Under the pieces are notes generated by a model. The model was given only the letters and a program-made list of their open reading frames with translations, made no database searches and was not told where the DNA came from. From positions 62,001 through 126,000 of the forward strand of contig BDDD01002944.1 in NCBI GenBank assembly GCA_001972305.1: a DNA stretch of 64,000 bases. The letters run 5' to 3'. The stretch's first letter is position 1; the number at the start of each line of letters is the position of its first letter. Made by a program: the position numbers and the translations under genes. This stretch comes from Cephalotus follicularis. Lineage: Eukaryota > Streptophyta > Magnoliopsida > Oxalidales > Cephalotaceae. Positions 35,801 to 46,744 of this stretch are shown one piece after another.

Positions 35801-36162
35801 ATAGACTAACATTTGCAAATCAGTGTCGAGATTTTTAATCTCCGCTGCCATTTCAACGTGCCTTTGAAGAAGCCCTTCCAAATTCGACTTTGTTATCTGA
35901 AAATTTGAACCGCACCCGTAAAATAATCCAAAATTAAAAATTAAACACGAAATTATTTGTAAATCAATGAATCTAAAATGGAGCGTACCAGGAGATTCAT
36001 GTACTGATCGGGATCGAAAGAGGTGGTGTTGATGGAATCTAAGGTAGCGTGAATTGAGGGAGTGTTTTTTGACATGGTTGAAGGATCTGGAGAGTAAAAG
36101 CTCGATAACAGATCTCTCATTCTCTTGGCTTTATCATCCATTGGTGTATCGTCAACTGCCAT
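26887..36162 (-). CDS. VPS51: VPS51 subunit of the GARP/EARP tethering complexes (UNHINGED)
   Basis: Tethers endosome-derived vesicles at the trans-Golgi with VPS52, VPS53 and VPS54. Twenty coding exons: 36162-35989, 35896-35757, 35480-35426, 35353-35246, 34931-34833, 34687-34610, 33702-33625, 33290-33135, 32603-32503, 32410-32343, 31615-31542, 31432-31366, 31121-31003, 30099-29833, 29715-29599, 28117-28046, 27928-27878, 27638-27408, 27290-27114 and 27015-26887. They sum to 2361 nt, 786 residues plus stop, close to the roughly 780 of Arabidopsis AT4G02030 as remembered. The N-terminus MAVDDTPMDDKAKRMRDLL and the coiled-coil Vps51/Vps67 region (about 55-145, with MAAEIKNLDTDLQMLVYENY) are diagnostic. 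The rest is helical, with a conserved RARSQLLETHVAKLFKQKVE block near 650. The intron after the 267-nt exon begins with GC instead of GT. Otherwise it looks intact. Confidence 0.96.
28926..29012 (-). repeat. Au-like SINE 3' region, inverted copy
   Basis: Minus-strand 'gatatagctctagataaa...aatggagaaagaggatt...tagctgagccgaa...gacatagttg', matching the plus-strand copy at 22290-22416 base for base over most of its length. It lies in the VPS51 intron 28118-29598. Confidence 0.65.
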
Positions 36163-38118
36163 TTTTTTGAGCTCCTCTTGTAAAGATTATTCTCTTGGTA
36201 TGTGTTTATATGAAACTGGAATTATTTTCACCTGTGTAGTAACAAGTACTATCGTCGTCGACGTCTTTGATCACGGGTTAGATCAGTTCGTTAAATCCGC
36301 TGATCAAAGTTGAGTAACAATGTTGATTGTTGTTGACGACCAGAGAAACGACACAGTTTTGTCTTTCCTTTTCTTTTTTTTCTTTTCTTTTTTTTATTGC
36401 TAGGTGTCTTTAGAGAATTTGAGGAAAGTAAATTCCAAATAAACTTTGAGGTTTGACCTATTATCCATTTAGGTTTTTCATATTTAGTAAATGCAGACAA
36501 GTTAGTGAGTTACTTTAATCATAACACAGTTAAAATGATTCAAAATGACTATTTTCCCTTATATAAATAATAAAAAGCTTTTGTTTGTGTAATTTCACAT
36601 CCCAATGGAAGAAGACTTTTAAAACAATCAAATGTGGTGAGAAGCATTTATGAAGATTGCCCCATGACTTGACTTGCGAAGGCATTGGGGTTATTATGAT
36701 TCTCCGGTGGACATCGGTGTCTTGGGTGCTATAACAGTGGGTTTTGCGATTTTGGGTGGAAAGAGTGGCTTGGGATGGTTTGCTTGGGTTGTGGATGAAA
36801 GCGCTAAGGTTATGGTTATGTTTATGGTGTGCTTGCGACAGTAGTAGGTGGTGGTGTGTTTTTGTTGGGCTGTCATGAGCATGGGCGGATAGCTGGACAA
36901 TAGTTTGGGTATGTTTTATTTTGTTGGATTTTTTTGTAGTGACGTGTGTTGAATAGAAGCTTTTTCTTTTCTTTTCTTTTTTTTTTGCTTCCTTCGGCGT
37001 AAAATCTAGTGTCAAGTGGGATGAGTCAGAATCCCCATACATTCTACACGTATTAACCCAAAAAAAGAGTTTTATGAGTGATAACTTTTACATTAATCGA
37101 TTATACAGGTAGCAATCTCATTTAACATTATCATATATTCAGTTATAGAGTTAGAGATGAGTATATGAGAGTCTGAATCGATCATAGGATCAGATGTTAG
37201 GAAAGTAAGCTCGGATCGGATCACACCACTCCGATTTGATTTGGGCCTTTTTTTGAATGGATTGTTCAAGTGTGGTTTATGGACTTGAACAACACTTGTG
37301 CTCGACCAATTTCAAGTAATAGTTCGACGAATTTCGTCCACTGCTTGCCAGACAACAATTTGTATAAAAAAATATCTGCACAACTCGTTTGTTATTCATT
37401 TTCACAAATTGAATAATCACCAAAATCATAAAAGACTCTACATCTATATTTTATAGTGATGATTACAAAATAATTATCTAACAACAATACATACCCAAAA
37501 TGTAATTAAGTGGGTATACTAAACGAACTGATATTAGGAAAAATACGGATAATGTTATTAATCATCTGAAATTTAGAGTATTATATTGAACAACTTCAAA
37601 TAATCAAATAATGAAGTTACAAGTGCCAAGGATGAAAATCTTGATTTTTTTTTTATTTAATCATTCACAGTTTATACTATTACGGGTAAGGAGTGTACAA
37701 AGTTTTTTTTAGTCGTTCACAGTTCATAATGCTTCTTGTTTAATTCATCACTGTTGTTGTCCTAGTTCGTCAATTGCGTTAGTCAATCATCTTGAGAAAT
37801 CCAGTATTTGAGACAAACGCAAAGCTCCAGTGGCTAGGGATTGAGGTTGCTGCGTCGATTGTCAAGAATTCTACCTCTCCCTGAGAAAGCAGACTCTGAA
37901 GCAACCGTTGAAACTGGGGAAGTAACAAGTCCTTTGTCATTGTGGAAAGAACTGGATGTTGTTGGGATCATGTCTTCCACCAGTCTAACAGATCAATGTC
38001 ATCTGCCTCTTCAACTACTATGTAGTGTGACAACAGCAGTTCCACCAGCCACCGCTACAATTCATTGTTTTTTTGCCTAGAGCAAGAAGAGCTCCTAGGC
38101 AATTCTGTGAACTGCTTC
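36163..38118. other. VPS51 upstream region and spacer
   Basis: The first 150-200 bases probably hold the VPS51 5' UTR and core promoter. Beyond that is AT-rich sequence. Reading frames here, such as a 170-codon minus-strand frame at 36530-37042, have biased composition and match no family I know. I see no gene. Confidence 0.45.
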
Positions 38119-38318
38119 TGTAATACCCCGAAATTTTATGCACAATTGTTGAAATAAATAATTGTTGTATGAATAATTATTGGGATATATGGCATTGTGT
38201 ATTGATAAATCCAATGGAGGCCCAATATAGAAAAATGATTATTGGAGCCACATGGCCCAAATGTTCTCTGCCTCACACATTAACGCAACCTGGAGCCTGT
38301 TAATGCCAAAAGGGATGA

Positions 38319-39230
38319 GTAAGACGTTGACGCCTATGGGTGAGACGTCGACGCCATAAGGGTTGCCAGGCGTTGTAGCGCAGTGATGGCGTTAACGCAC
38401 ACCACCAGTAGCGCAACGATGGTGTTGATGCCCAAGTATTGTGAGCAGATGGCGTTTTCAGTATATATAAGGCAGCGGGAGAGAATAAGAGAAGGAGAGA
38501 AAGAAAAGAAAAAGAAGAAAGAGGGAGAAGAAGAAGAGAGAAGCAGCGAGAGAAAAAGAGCTTGACGCATTCTCTGTTCTCACTCTGTCTTCTCATCTCT
38601 TGAGCTCGACGGAACCAGTGGCGCAAGAGAGAGCGGGAGAGCAGTGGAGCGCTACAACAAGCCATTCCAATCCATTTCAGCCACTAAAATTTCCAGATAC
38701 AATATACTTCTTCCTATGCTTTGAGTTTGCATTAAGTGTGGAATGTGAGGGATGGCCGATTGAAGGGATGGAGAGGAGGTTTGATGTCTTCTTTCCTCTG
38801 TTTGTCGAACTTCTACCGGTCAACGTGTCGACGCCTAAAGGATTGGCGTCGACGCCTGTGAAGGATACGTTGACGCCTAGGAAGAACCAGTTAACGCGAT
38901 GTCCATTCCTTCGCGTTTCTACGCATCGAGCAGTGTTACATGTCAACACCCAATACTGGTGTGCAACCAGCACGTTGACGCCCAAACCAGCACTAGGGAG
39001 TAAGGCGTTAACGCCATCATGGAGCCTGTTAATGTTAAAGGGAATAAGCTACGCATCGACGCATAGCACTGATGTACCCCCAGTGCATCAACGCCTAAGT
39101 AGTGTGTCCAGAAGACGCGAAAACGTGCGCGTCGATGCCCAAGATGTCCTGCCTTGTGCGTCGACGCCCAAAATGGCAATGTTGACGCCAAGAGTAACGG
39201 CGTCGACGCCTAGAGGATGGCGTCGAAGCC
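38319..39230. repeat. Dispersed palindromic GCGTCGACGC-type motif array
   Basis: About 17 copies of a core GYGTYRACGCC, including perfect 10-base palindromes GCGTCGACGC and GCGTTAACGC plus variants, at irregular spacing of roughly 15-90 bp inside the solo LTR downstream of its TATA box. Intervening sequence is not repeated. CpG density is far above the AT-rich surroundings. On the plus strand the motif lies in a 234-codon open frame (38600-39304) and repeatedly encodes Ser/Leu-Thr-Pro. I do not trust that frame as a gene. Confidence 0.75.
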
Positions 39231-39534
39231 CAAAAACCCTGTTTTTAGTAGAATTGCCTGTTTTGCCTAGGTTTTGGTCTCCGATCAAAATTAGGCTAGT
39301 GTAAGCCACTAATATAGTGCCATGTTTCTTCTAAACTTTCTGGTTTACTTGGGTTTCAATCCTTAAAGGATTCCCTGGTCAGATTAACACCTAAGGCTAC
39401 CGAGTAGGCCACTTCTAATGCCGCCAAGTAGTCTAGGCTTGTTTAGGAGGCTGACCTCAAGAAGGTAGACCTTCCGAATTACTACAGGACACATCAAATG
39501 ATGTGACAGTGAGGGCTATGAAGTGTATGATAGA

Positions 39535-39705
39535 TCTATATGGATCACCGATCGAGATGACCGTATAGGTCACCGACTGAGATGACTGCGATAGACCTGA
39601 GGATCTGTATAGGTCACCGACTGAGATGACCGTGATAGACCCACATAGGACGCCGATTGAGATGACCGTATAGGTCACCGACTGGGTTGACAGTGATAGA
39701 TTTGT
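39535..39705. repeat. Degenerate tandem repeat in the LTR
   Basis: Five or six units of 'taggtcaccgactgagatg' followed by 'accg/actg', separated by 'tgatagacc'-like spacers of variable length. Period is roughly 25-50 bp. Confidence 0.75.
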
Positions 39706-40631
39706 ATGGCACCGAGAAGAAGGGTCGACGAACCCCGACTACCGGGTGTATATGATATATGGTATCGCATAGATACGGATATGGATCGTACGATTATGTA
39801 TCGTACGGTTAGAGTATAGTTATGGTACGGCCATGGTATGGCTACGGTACGGTGATGATACGTATCTCTAGATGGTTGTTGTTGATCACATTCTTATGCA
39901 CCGGTATGGGATGGTCGTATACGAATGGTAGATCACATGTTCTGTTGATCTCTACGGTATGATGAATGACCTTTATATTATGATCTACATTGCTATGAAT
40001 TCGCATTCGTGCATCTCTTGTCATGCATATATGTATCTCTGTTGCAATCCACTACATATGTATATTGTACACAGCCATAGGCTGCTGACTCATTGCATTG
40101 TAATGTAATGAGTCAGGTTCAGGTCAAGGCGACGCTCAGCAGTGATCAGCCGGACTAAATCGCAGAGTAAGGATCTACATCTTCTCCGACCTGCCTTGTA
40201 TAAATGTGATTTATGTAAATGAACAGATATTGTATAAGAGACGTGTTTTTATTCAGCTACTGACCTGCCGGTTTGTGGCAGTGTTTAAGATTTATATGTG
40301 TATTGATGTAAAGGATATGGATGAGTCCTCCCATTGTAATGTATTGTCGATTCCTCCTACGGGAGTGTGGTTGTTGAGGGCTGAGCCCAATATATAAACT
40401 GTGTTTTCCTTATAGGGGGATATAGTCCGATAAACATATACATCATGCCTGGTTTTCGAGAAATTCCAAGAGTTAGAATATATTTATGATTGATTATTCC
40501 GCATGACGTGACATGACTGATTAAGGTTTTAAATTTATAGCACTTTTGAATAATGAGATTAAGGATTGAAAGGAATGTATTCACGTGTTGGGTCGTGGGG
40601 GTGACCCCACGGTTCGGGGCTCGACAGCCTC

Positions 40632-41262
40632 AAGCTAACTTCATGAATGAAGAAAGGTTGTTGTATTTTCCCTTATCTGAAGAAAGAACATTAATTTGTT
40701 GGTGTAATTCTGCATTATTAATCTTCTCAACATATATCTCAAAAATCTGTGTTCGGTGTCCAAGTATACTATCCTTATCATGATCCATAAAACTTGCCTA
40801 TGAAGATAATGATGATTTTATCTTCTCTAGTGTATGCATAAGACCTTTCATATTTATATATGACCTACTACTAATGCTAATAAAAATAACATTGGAATGT
40901 TTTTAAAGTATTTTAGAAATTTGGTTTGCATAAATATGCACATTTGATTGAATCTTGCATCAAACTTATACTATTTAGAAATAGCACAAATTTCATAAAG
41001 CTTGAAGACAACCAAGTTTGTAATTACATAGTTTTGTTAGTTCATCAAATTTAAACAAAAAATTAATAACTATTAAACAATTTTATCAATCATGCTCATC
41101 ACAATGCAAGTGGTTTACATAAACTAAAACATATAAAGATAGATGCATTCTAAATGTGTATGCAAATTTACACATTTCATAGATGGAATTTCACTAATGT
41201 TGCATATTAACCATTAAAGACTTATATTTCAGTCTATGTTATTGACACAAGCGTTTAAATTC
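40632..41262. other. AT-rich spacer
   Basis: Between the 2.5-kb solo LTR and the hAT remnant. Codon-like stretches on the minus strand could be further decayed hAT sequence, but I cannot align them. Nothing else was recognised. Confidence 0.35.
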
Positions 41263-41600
41263 TTATTTTCGTGATGATGAAAATTTACTAAAGCAAACAG
41301 AATTTCTGTTGTTTTGGATGACTAGCGTTATGCATTCTAAACTGTCTTGAATAATTAAATTAATAATATGGGATACACACCTAATATGCAATAATTTATC
41401 ATCTAAAATGTGATTAATTATAGTATTCAGTATGGTGATAACATGGGTGTTGTTGGTTGCATTATCAAAACTAATTGATTTTTTTTTTTTTACTAAAAAT
41501 ATCATATTCTCGCCCTACTGTTTCTATGACCCTAGCTATATCGGGTCCAGTGTGGGGGCGCTCAACTCAAAGATCCTGAATGATAGTTTGTAAGATCCAT
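41263..41600 (-). pseudogene. hAT-family transposase remnant
   Basis: The minus strand encodes HTGPDIARVIETVGREY in one frame (about 41,575-41,515), then after an A-homopolymer SISFDNATNNTHVITIL and LLHIRCVSHIINLIIQDSL in another. These are the catalytic-core blocks of plant hAT (zinc-finger BED, RICESLEEPER-like) transposases, with the expected Asp in SFDNA and His/Cys in HIRCVSHIINL. The frame change at the homopolymer and the absence of a dimerisation domain mark a decayed fragment. Terminal inverted repeats were not found. Confidence 0.7.
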
Positions 41601-42876
41601 TTACTCCTTACATAATGTTATGCAAATATAGGCACATCCTATGGTGATGGTCCAAACATTATATGTTAAAGCAAAACTAGTTACTGCTTTATATGATTCA
41701 GTTAGCATCTGTTTTTTCCTTTTTCATTTTTTCCATGCAATCTCTAACAAATGTTCTCCTATATATCATACGAGCAAGGGGATTAAATCTTCTTGTTATT
41801 TAAACATGGGATGGTATACTACACTAAATGGCAATTCTATACAGATAATAAAATTAACTAACTTTTGCCTATGTGACTCATTGAAAAATCCAAAATTATT
41901 ACTAGGTTTGGCACCAGTTCCAACAGACTCACTTTATTGGTCAAGAATAATCCTGTGTTCTTGGACACAAGACACTAAATGTCTCATATAGGTACCAGCA
42001 CCATAAGCTTTCTTAAATGCATAGTTTTTTTTTGTGCTACATACCTTACAGTAGACCCGTCGGACACCGTTTGGTTCACATACCTCCATGTATTCTCACA
42101 CCACAAATGCTTTCCGTTTATCGGCTACAAATAGCATAACCGTTGCTTTGGATTGTTGCGTATGTTGTGAGGTTTGGTTTTCCTAAGTTGCTGCATCATG
42201 TGGTGTTTCGTGATCTTCTTATTCGTTGAAATGGTAATCTACATTATCAACGTTCTAGAATTGGTTAAATTTCATATCACTGGAGGCTAGGTAAAGTCAT
42301 CAACATATGCTGCTAAGTGTGGTATGGTAAAAAAAAAAAAGAATAGTCCTTTTCAGTAAGCAATTTATGCAGACTCTATCTTCTTCAGAATGGTCATCAT
42401 ATGAGTATGAGAATGAGCCTTGAAATCTATTGTTTGACATATTAATTTGAATGTGTAATTGGCAAAATAAAATTTAAATTCTATTGAAATTAAAGAACAA
42501 GAAAGACTAAGAGAGTTTGAAAAAGTTGAGAGCAGAGAGTGATGGTAGAGAAGAAGAATGAAAATGGGAAGGTATTTATAGGAGTTGATTGCACACGAAA
42601 TATACAAAATACCTTTAAAACTAACCGTTTTTTAACAGTTGGGAGGCAAAATTGTCAGATGCATTAAAAACAAAAGAAAAAAGCTAGCAGAGAAAATACA
42701 AACGACTAGTATTTTTAAAAAATTAGTCGTTTTGACATTTAAAACTCGTTATACTGATAATCGTTGGCACCAATATGAAGAAACCCCTTATCATACGCCT
42801 AAACAACACCAAGCAAGTGACATGCACCGGTCTGTCCCAAAGATGACCGATCATGTAGTAATTTATGTTTGTTTTG
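41601..42876. other. Repeat-derived spacer
   Basis: AT-rich sequence between the hAT remnant and the second solo LTR. A 116-codon plus-strand frame at 41641-41991 has no recognisable family. Parts may belong to the hAT element. Confidence 0.35.
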
Positions 42877-43534
42877 GTAAGTGATATGGGAAAAATCCCT
42901 TATGAGGTTAATCACACGTGTCAGGAGAGGAGGACAACAGCTGTCCTCCCAGGGAATGATAGCATGGAATATATGTCTTGTCATCAATCAAAGAAAAGGT
43001 CTCCCCAAACAGTCTGACAAGCAACACAGGCCAGGAAGCCAGTCTCGCACGCCTGCGCAGCCACCCAGATAGGCTGACACCCCGTCACATCAGTGTGAGG
43101 AAAGAGACTGACAAGCCGCCACAACCCTCCAATCCATTAATGGGCTTGCGGCTATGAACACCAAAGGGGGAGGAGACCAAGGGAAATGTCAGGGGCACTG
43201 ACGTCCTCTCCCTAGAGGCAGCCTACTCCCGATTGGACACTCATCAATCACAGACGTTCCTATAAATACTAGTTCAACAGTCAGAACAAAGGTCAGCCAT
43301 TTTTCTAGCACAAAAAGAACCCCAATACTCTCTGTACAACTGCTAACTTGAGCGTCGAAGTGTCCCCGGGAGAACAACCTTCTGGACCTTCTACCTTTCT
43401 CTCTTGCTTGTGCAGGGGATCATCAACTATCACACAACACCCTTCCTCGGACAGATTCCAGTGTTTTCTCTAAACAAATCAAGCTCTTACACGTGGGGTG
43501 CTGTTGACGGAAGGATTTCTGCATCAACAGTAAG
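42877..43534 (+). mobile_element. Solo LTR, 648 bp, perfect target duplication
   Basis: The LTR spans 42882-43529, from TGATATGGGAAAAATCCC to GGATTTCTGCATCAACA. It is flanked on both sides by GTAAG (42877-42881 and 43530-43534). TATAAAT at 43261-43267 gives a plausible U3/R boundary. GC content is well above the flanks. No internal region or second LTR is present. It sits about 550 bp upstream of the bZIP gene's TATA box, so it could affect that promoter. Confidence 0.9.
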
Positions 43535-44085
43535 TGAAAAAGAAAAAAAAAAGAAAAATTTTATATTATTTTATATTAGTTTATATAAAAACAGACAATT
43601 ATGAAATTTTAAATTTTCATCAACAAACTTTCTATTTTTATCTCTCACTTTTCATCTTTTTTTTTTAATGATAACAAAACCAATAAAATCTATATTTTAT
43701 TCATTCAACTCTCTCCTTAACATTTCTTTTCTACATTTAAAAAAACATCCAAAACAAGTAGAAAAAAAATCTACTATTTCAATTCATTTTTACACAAATT
43801 CCTCAATCTTAAACAAAGTGAGGCTGGCGTCACGCTGTAAGGAAAGGAACGATTAACACTATACCACAGTGTATATCAAAAGAGATAAATGAGCGAAAGG
43901 GACGTTCTTTAAAAGGACAGCTGGCGTCATGCTGCACGCCAGCATCACACCGCCACCAACGACGAATACTCCCTTCTAATTTTAAAAATCCAAAAATGCC
44001 CCCCGAATTATTATTATATTCTTGTACTCATCCGATTAGGACAAGTAGCCCACTGTCTAATCGAACACCACTGTCTCCTTTCCTC

Positions 44086-44092
44086 TATAAAA
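44086..44092 (+). promoter_or_regulatory. TATA box of the bZIP gene
   Basis: TATAAAA, 483 bp upstream of the main start codon. Transcription would begin near 44,115-44,120, giving a 450-nt leader. Long uORF-bearing leaders are typical of S1 bZIP genes. Confidence 0.65.
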
Positions 44093-44349
44093 CCACCCAC
44101 TGCCCTTATTAATAATCTCTCTCTTTCAAATTTACGCGTCTCTGTTTCCCGTTTCTACGTTTCGTTTCTTATAAGTTTCTTTTCTGTTTTAAGTTTTCGA
44201 GTCTTCCTCTTCTCTCTCAACAACATCTCGTTTGATTGATTTTCTATATCTGATTAAAACCTTTGCTTGTCTTTAATCTCACATTATCTTTCGCTTTTTT
44301 GTGTTTTTTGGGGTTGAAATTAGGTTTTCGTCAAATAATACTAAAAACA

Positions 44350-44370
44350 ATGATTTTAGATTTTCTATGA
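44350..44370 (+). CDS. uORF1 of the bZIP leader
   Basis: Six codons (MILDFL) whose stop overlaps the sucrose-control uORF start in ATGA (44367-44370). Such an overlap allows termination-reinitiation coupling or start competition. No conserved peptide is recognised. Confidence 0.55.
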   Translation: MILDFL

Positions 44371-44453
44371 GCTACGCAATCTTCATCCGTCGGATTCGTA
44401 TCCTCCATTCCTTCTCCGTTGTGTTCCTCTACTGGTTTTACGTGTTTTCATGA
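44367..44453 (+). CDS. Sucrose-control (SC) uORF of an S1 bZIP
   Basis: Encodes 28 residues ending HSFSVVFLYWFYVFS. It carries the conserved C-terminal block of the SC-peptide found in leaders of S1-group bZIP mRNAs (Arabidopsis bZIP11 ends SFSVVFLYWFYVVS as I remember it). In the known system high sucrose makes this nascent peptide stall the ribosome, repressing translation of the main bZIP frame. It starts inside the uORF1 stop, ends inside the uORF3 start, and lies 115 nt before the main ATG. Conservation of the peptide is direct evidence; the sugar response is inferred from the family. Confidence 0.92.
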   Translation: MSYAIFIRRIRILHSFSVVFLYWFYVFS

Positions 44454-44503
44454 ATCAATCCTCTTTCTTAAGAAGATTTTATCATTTCTCTTATATTCGA
44501 TAA
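44450..44503 (+). CDS. uORF3 of the bZIP leader
   Basis: Seventeen codons (MNQSSFLRRFYHFSYIR). Its start overlaps the SC-uORF stop in ATGA (44450-44453), and it ends 65 nt before the main start. Peptide conservation is unknown. Confidence 0.5.
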   Translation: MNQSSFLRRFYHFSYIR

Positions 44504-44568
44504 ATAAACCCTTATTTTTTGCTTAAAAATCATTAAATATCTCGTTTAAGCTTAATTATATCGATTTA

Positions 44569-45015
44569 ATGGCTTCGATGCAACGGCAAGCGAGTTCCGG
44601 CTCCGATTCCGACCCGAGATACGCGGCAATTGACGAGAGGAAGAGGAAGAGGATGATATCGAACCGCGAATCTGCGAGGCGATCAAGGATGAAGAAGCAG
44701 AAGCAATTGGAGGATCTGGTGGCCGAAAAGAGCCAATTGCAGAGCGATATCTGCGTGTTCACGAGGAGTATCAATGCAGCCGCACAGAATTACAATGAAA
44801 TGGAATCTGCAAACAACTTTTTGAGGGCTCAGGCAATGGAACTGACCGAGAGGTTGCGATCCCTTAATACCGTGCTGCAGATTGCGGAGGAGGTTAGCGG
44901 GTTGTCTGTTGAGATCCCCGAGATTCCGGATCCTCTGCTGAAGCCGTGGCAGATTCCTTGCCCGGTACAGCCTATCATGGCTTCTGCTGATATGTTCCAG
45001 TTTGATGGGTTTTGA
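44569..45015 (+). CDS. bZIP53: S1-group bZIP transcription factor, bZIP53-like
   Basis: Intronless, 148 residues, as usual for S1 bZIPs. The basic region (about 23-43) contains [19 protein letters not shown] with the invariant N32 and R40 spaced N-x7-R. A leucine-zipper region follows (about 47-105) with imperfect heptads and the [23 protein letters not shown] block. The tail [20 protein letters not shown] with ASADMF closely resembles Arabidopsis bZIP53 and bZIP44/11. S1 factors heterodimerise with C-group bZIPs and control amino-acid metabolism, starvation and seed-maturation genes. The start is the first ATG after the three uORFs and gives the expected [11 protein letters not shown]-terminus. 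Assignment to bZIP53 rather than another S1 member rests on the C-terminal motif. Confidence 0.93.
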   Translation: MASMQRQASSGSDSDPRYAAIDERKRKRMISNRESARRSRMKKQKQLEDLVAEKSQLQSDICVFTRSINAAAQNYNEMESANNFLRAQAMELTERLRSLNTVLQIAEEVSGLSVEIPEIPDPLLKPWQIPCPVQPIMASADMFQFDGF

Positions 45016-46744
45016 TAGATCCTCTTGTGTTGAATGAATGGTGTCACTTTATTAGCTCTTCTTGTTAGTTATGAGTCTTTGTTGTTGGGTTTTCTTATTA
45101 CGGTATGTTCTTTGTTTGGTGTTTTTAGTTCTTTTTGGGTCCTTTGAAATGGTAGTACCGTTGTGAACGAAGAGTCTGTGTTTTAATAAGTACATTGGAA
45201 TTTCTGTAAAAAAGGTTCATGGATCATTTTGTGATTCTATATCCAATGCAATTTAGTGTTGTGTTTTGTTTTATCCATTCATGAATGATTGAAATATCCT
45301 TGGTTAGAATGCTTATTGTGAATGTACCTGGTTTATTCTATTTTTGAGATATGTTAATCTGCCAAACAAATTTGCTTTACGTCATAGGTGGCTAGACACA
45401 TGTGTTGTCGGAATTAGGATTCTCTCCTGTAATGGGTTTCCCAATTGCAGCGAGAAACAATTTCCCACTACGGAGAAATTCGATTCTTGTTAACGGAATC
45501 CAGTGTTGTTCAGGGGTTGTGGGGGTCGGGTTTGAGTGAGAGTGGAGGGAGGGGGTGGTTTGCTCCTTTTCATGTTGTGGGTTTATACTGGATTGTTCAA
45601 TTTACAGTTGTGGGGAGTTGGATTCTGTATATTCAAAATTATGGGAAATTGCGTATTCTGCCTGTCATCCATCTATATGCAACACTAATCTTTTTTTTGA
45701 ATTTTTATTTGACATGTGTTCAACATTGTGCATGCTGGCTACTGCAAGCCTGTAATTGTATGCACGATTCTTCAAAATGTTACTGTGGAGGCCAAATTTT
45801 CAAAATTAAGCAGAAATATACGCTGCTGATGTGTAGGGATTGAGTATTTGTACTCTACTACTCTGAAGTTTCCGTAGTTAAAGTTTTGCCTTCAAGAAGT
45901 AGTTGGCAGTTTATTAAGTCACTGGAAGCGTGTTTGGTGTTTGTAATGTGTTGAATTGCAATTAGAAAAGGTAGTTTCTCCACTCCGCAATCCCCGTCTT
46001 GTACCGTTTTAACGGCTATAGGGACGAGAATTGCAAAATCCATTCCTATTAGTCCCGTTGCCATATTATAAGAGATTGTAATTTTCTCCTTCTCTACCAT
46101 CCCCGTTGTGTTCTGCCATAGTGTGAGTGGAAACAAGGATTATAAAATCTGCTGCGATCCGTCCAGATACCTTCCCTAATTGCAATTTCATCCTTTGAGG
46201 ATTTTGACAGCACATTTTGTGAGTGGAGATTTTGACTGGATTGGGTTTGTTTCCTGACTCTCGAGTCTCTAAGGCCAATTCGCTAGTTAGATTTTGATAA
46301 ATTAAAGGACAAAATAACACGATACGTGGATAAATATTCATCAGCTGGCTTGTGGGAGTTGGTAACTGGTATATGGAAAAGTACTCAATCATTTTCAATA
46401 ATCCCCACTTAGGGACTCTGCAATTGGTCATAGGTGAACGATTGCGTAGTTTATTTTGGTTCTTATTTAGTAGTATTACTATGTTTGTATTTATTAAGTA
46501 CTATGTTTATCTGGAACGCCAATATGTGATAGCCATGGAAAACAATTGACAGCTGCATATTAGGCATTTAGTTTTGCAAGTATATCAGTACACTGTTTGG
46601 TAGGTGTATTAACAACATCTTCCATCATATAACACATCTCCAATTCCAAATCAATTGCAAATTAAGTACTTTATCAATTAAAACATATACTAAAACTTAC
46701 TCATCCAATTAAAAACAACATGATAAAAGTCAAGTATTCATCAT
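45016..46744. other. Convergent spacer between bZIP and CP12
   Basis: Holds the 3' UTRs of both genes: bZIP from the left, CP12 from the right. Open frames near 45445-45843 and 46066-46431 have no recognisable family. No repeat was identified. Confidence 0.45.

Larger units (their letters stand above)
38114..40631 (+). mobile_element. Solo LTR of a retrotransposon (LTR 38119-40626)
   Basis: The LTR starts TGTAATACCCCGAAATTTT and ends GGTTCGGGGCTCGACA, giving 2508 bp with TG...CA ends. Flanks are GCTTC (38114-38118) and GCCTC (40627-40631), a 4-of-5 target duplication. No gag, pol, primer-binding site or second LTR is present, so it is a solo LTR left by recombination. TATATAA at 38464-38470 followed by a purine-rich leader fits a U3/R boundary. 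The TGTAA(C/T)ACCCC start is common in plant Ty3/gypsy LTRs, but the superfamily is inferred. Two internal repeat systems are listed separately. Confidence 0.82.

Noticed and set aside
36530-37042. 170-codon minus-strand frame
   Set aside because: Low-complexity His/Thr/Ser-rich translation, no family resemblance, AT-rich spacer.
38600-39304. 234-codon open frame in the solo LTR as a protein gene
   Set aside because: It is open on both strands over much of its length, its repeats are explained by the palindromic DNA motif, and no domain is visible.
39535-39705. CRISPR-like array
   Set aside because: Plant nuclear context, degenerate units and irregular spacers inside an LTR.
45445-45843. 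132-codon plus-strand frame after bZIP
   Set aside because: No recognisable domain, and it lies in what is probably the bZIP 3' flank.
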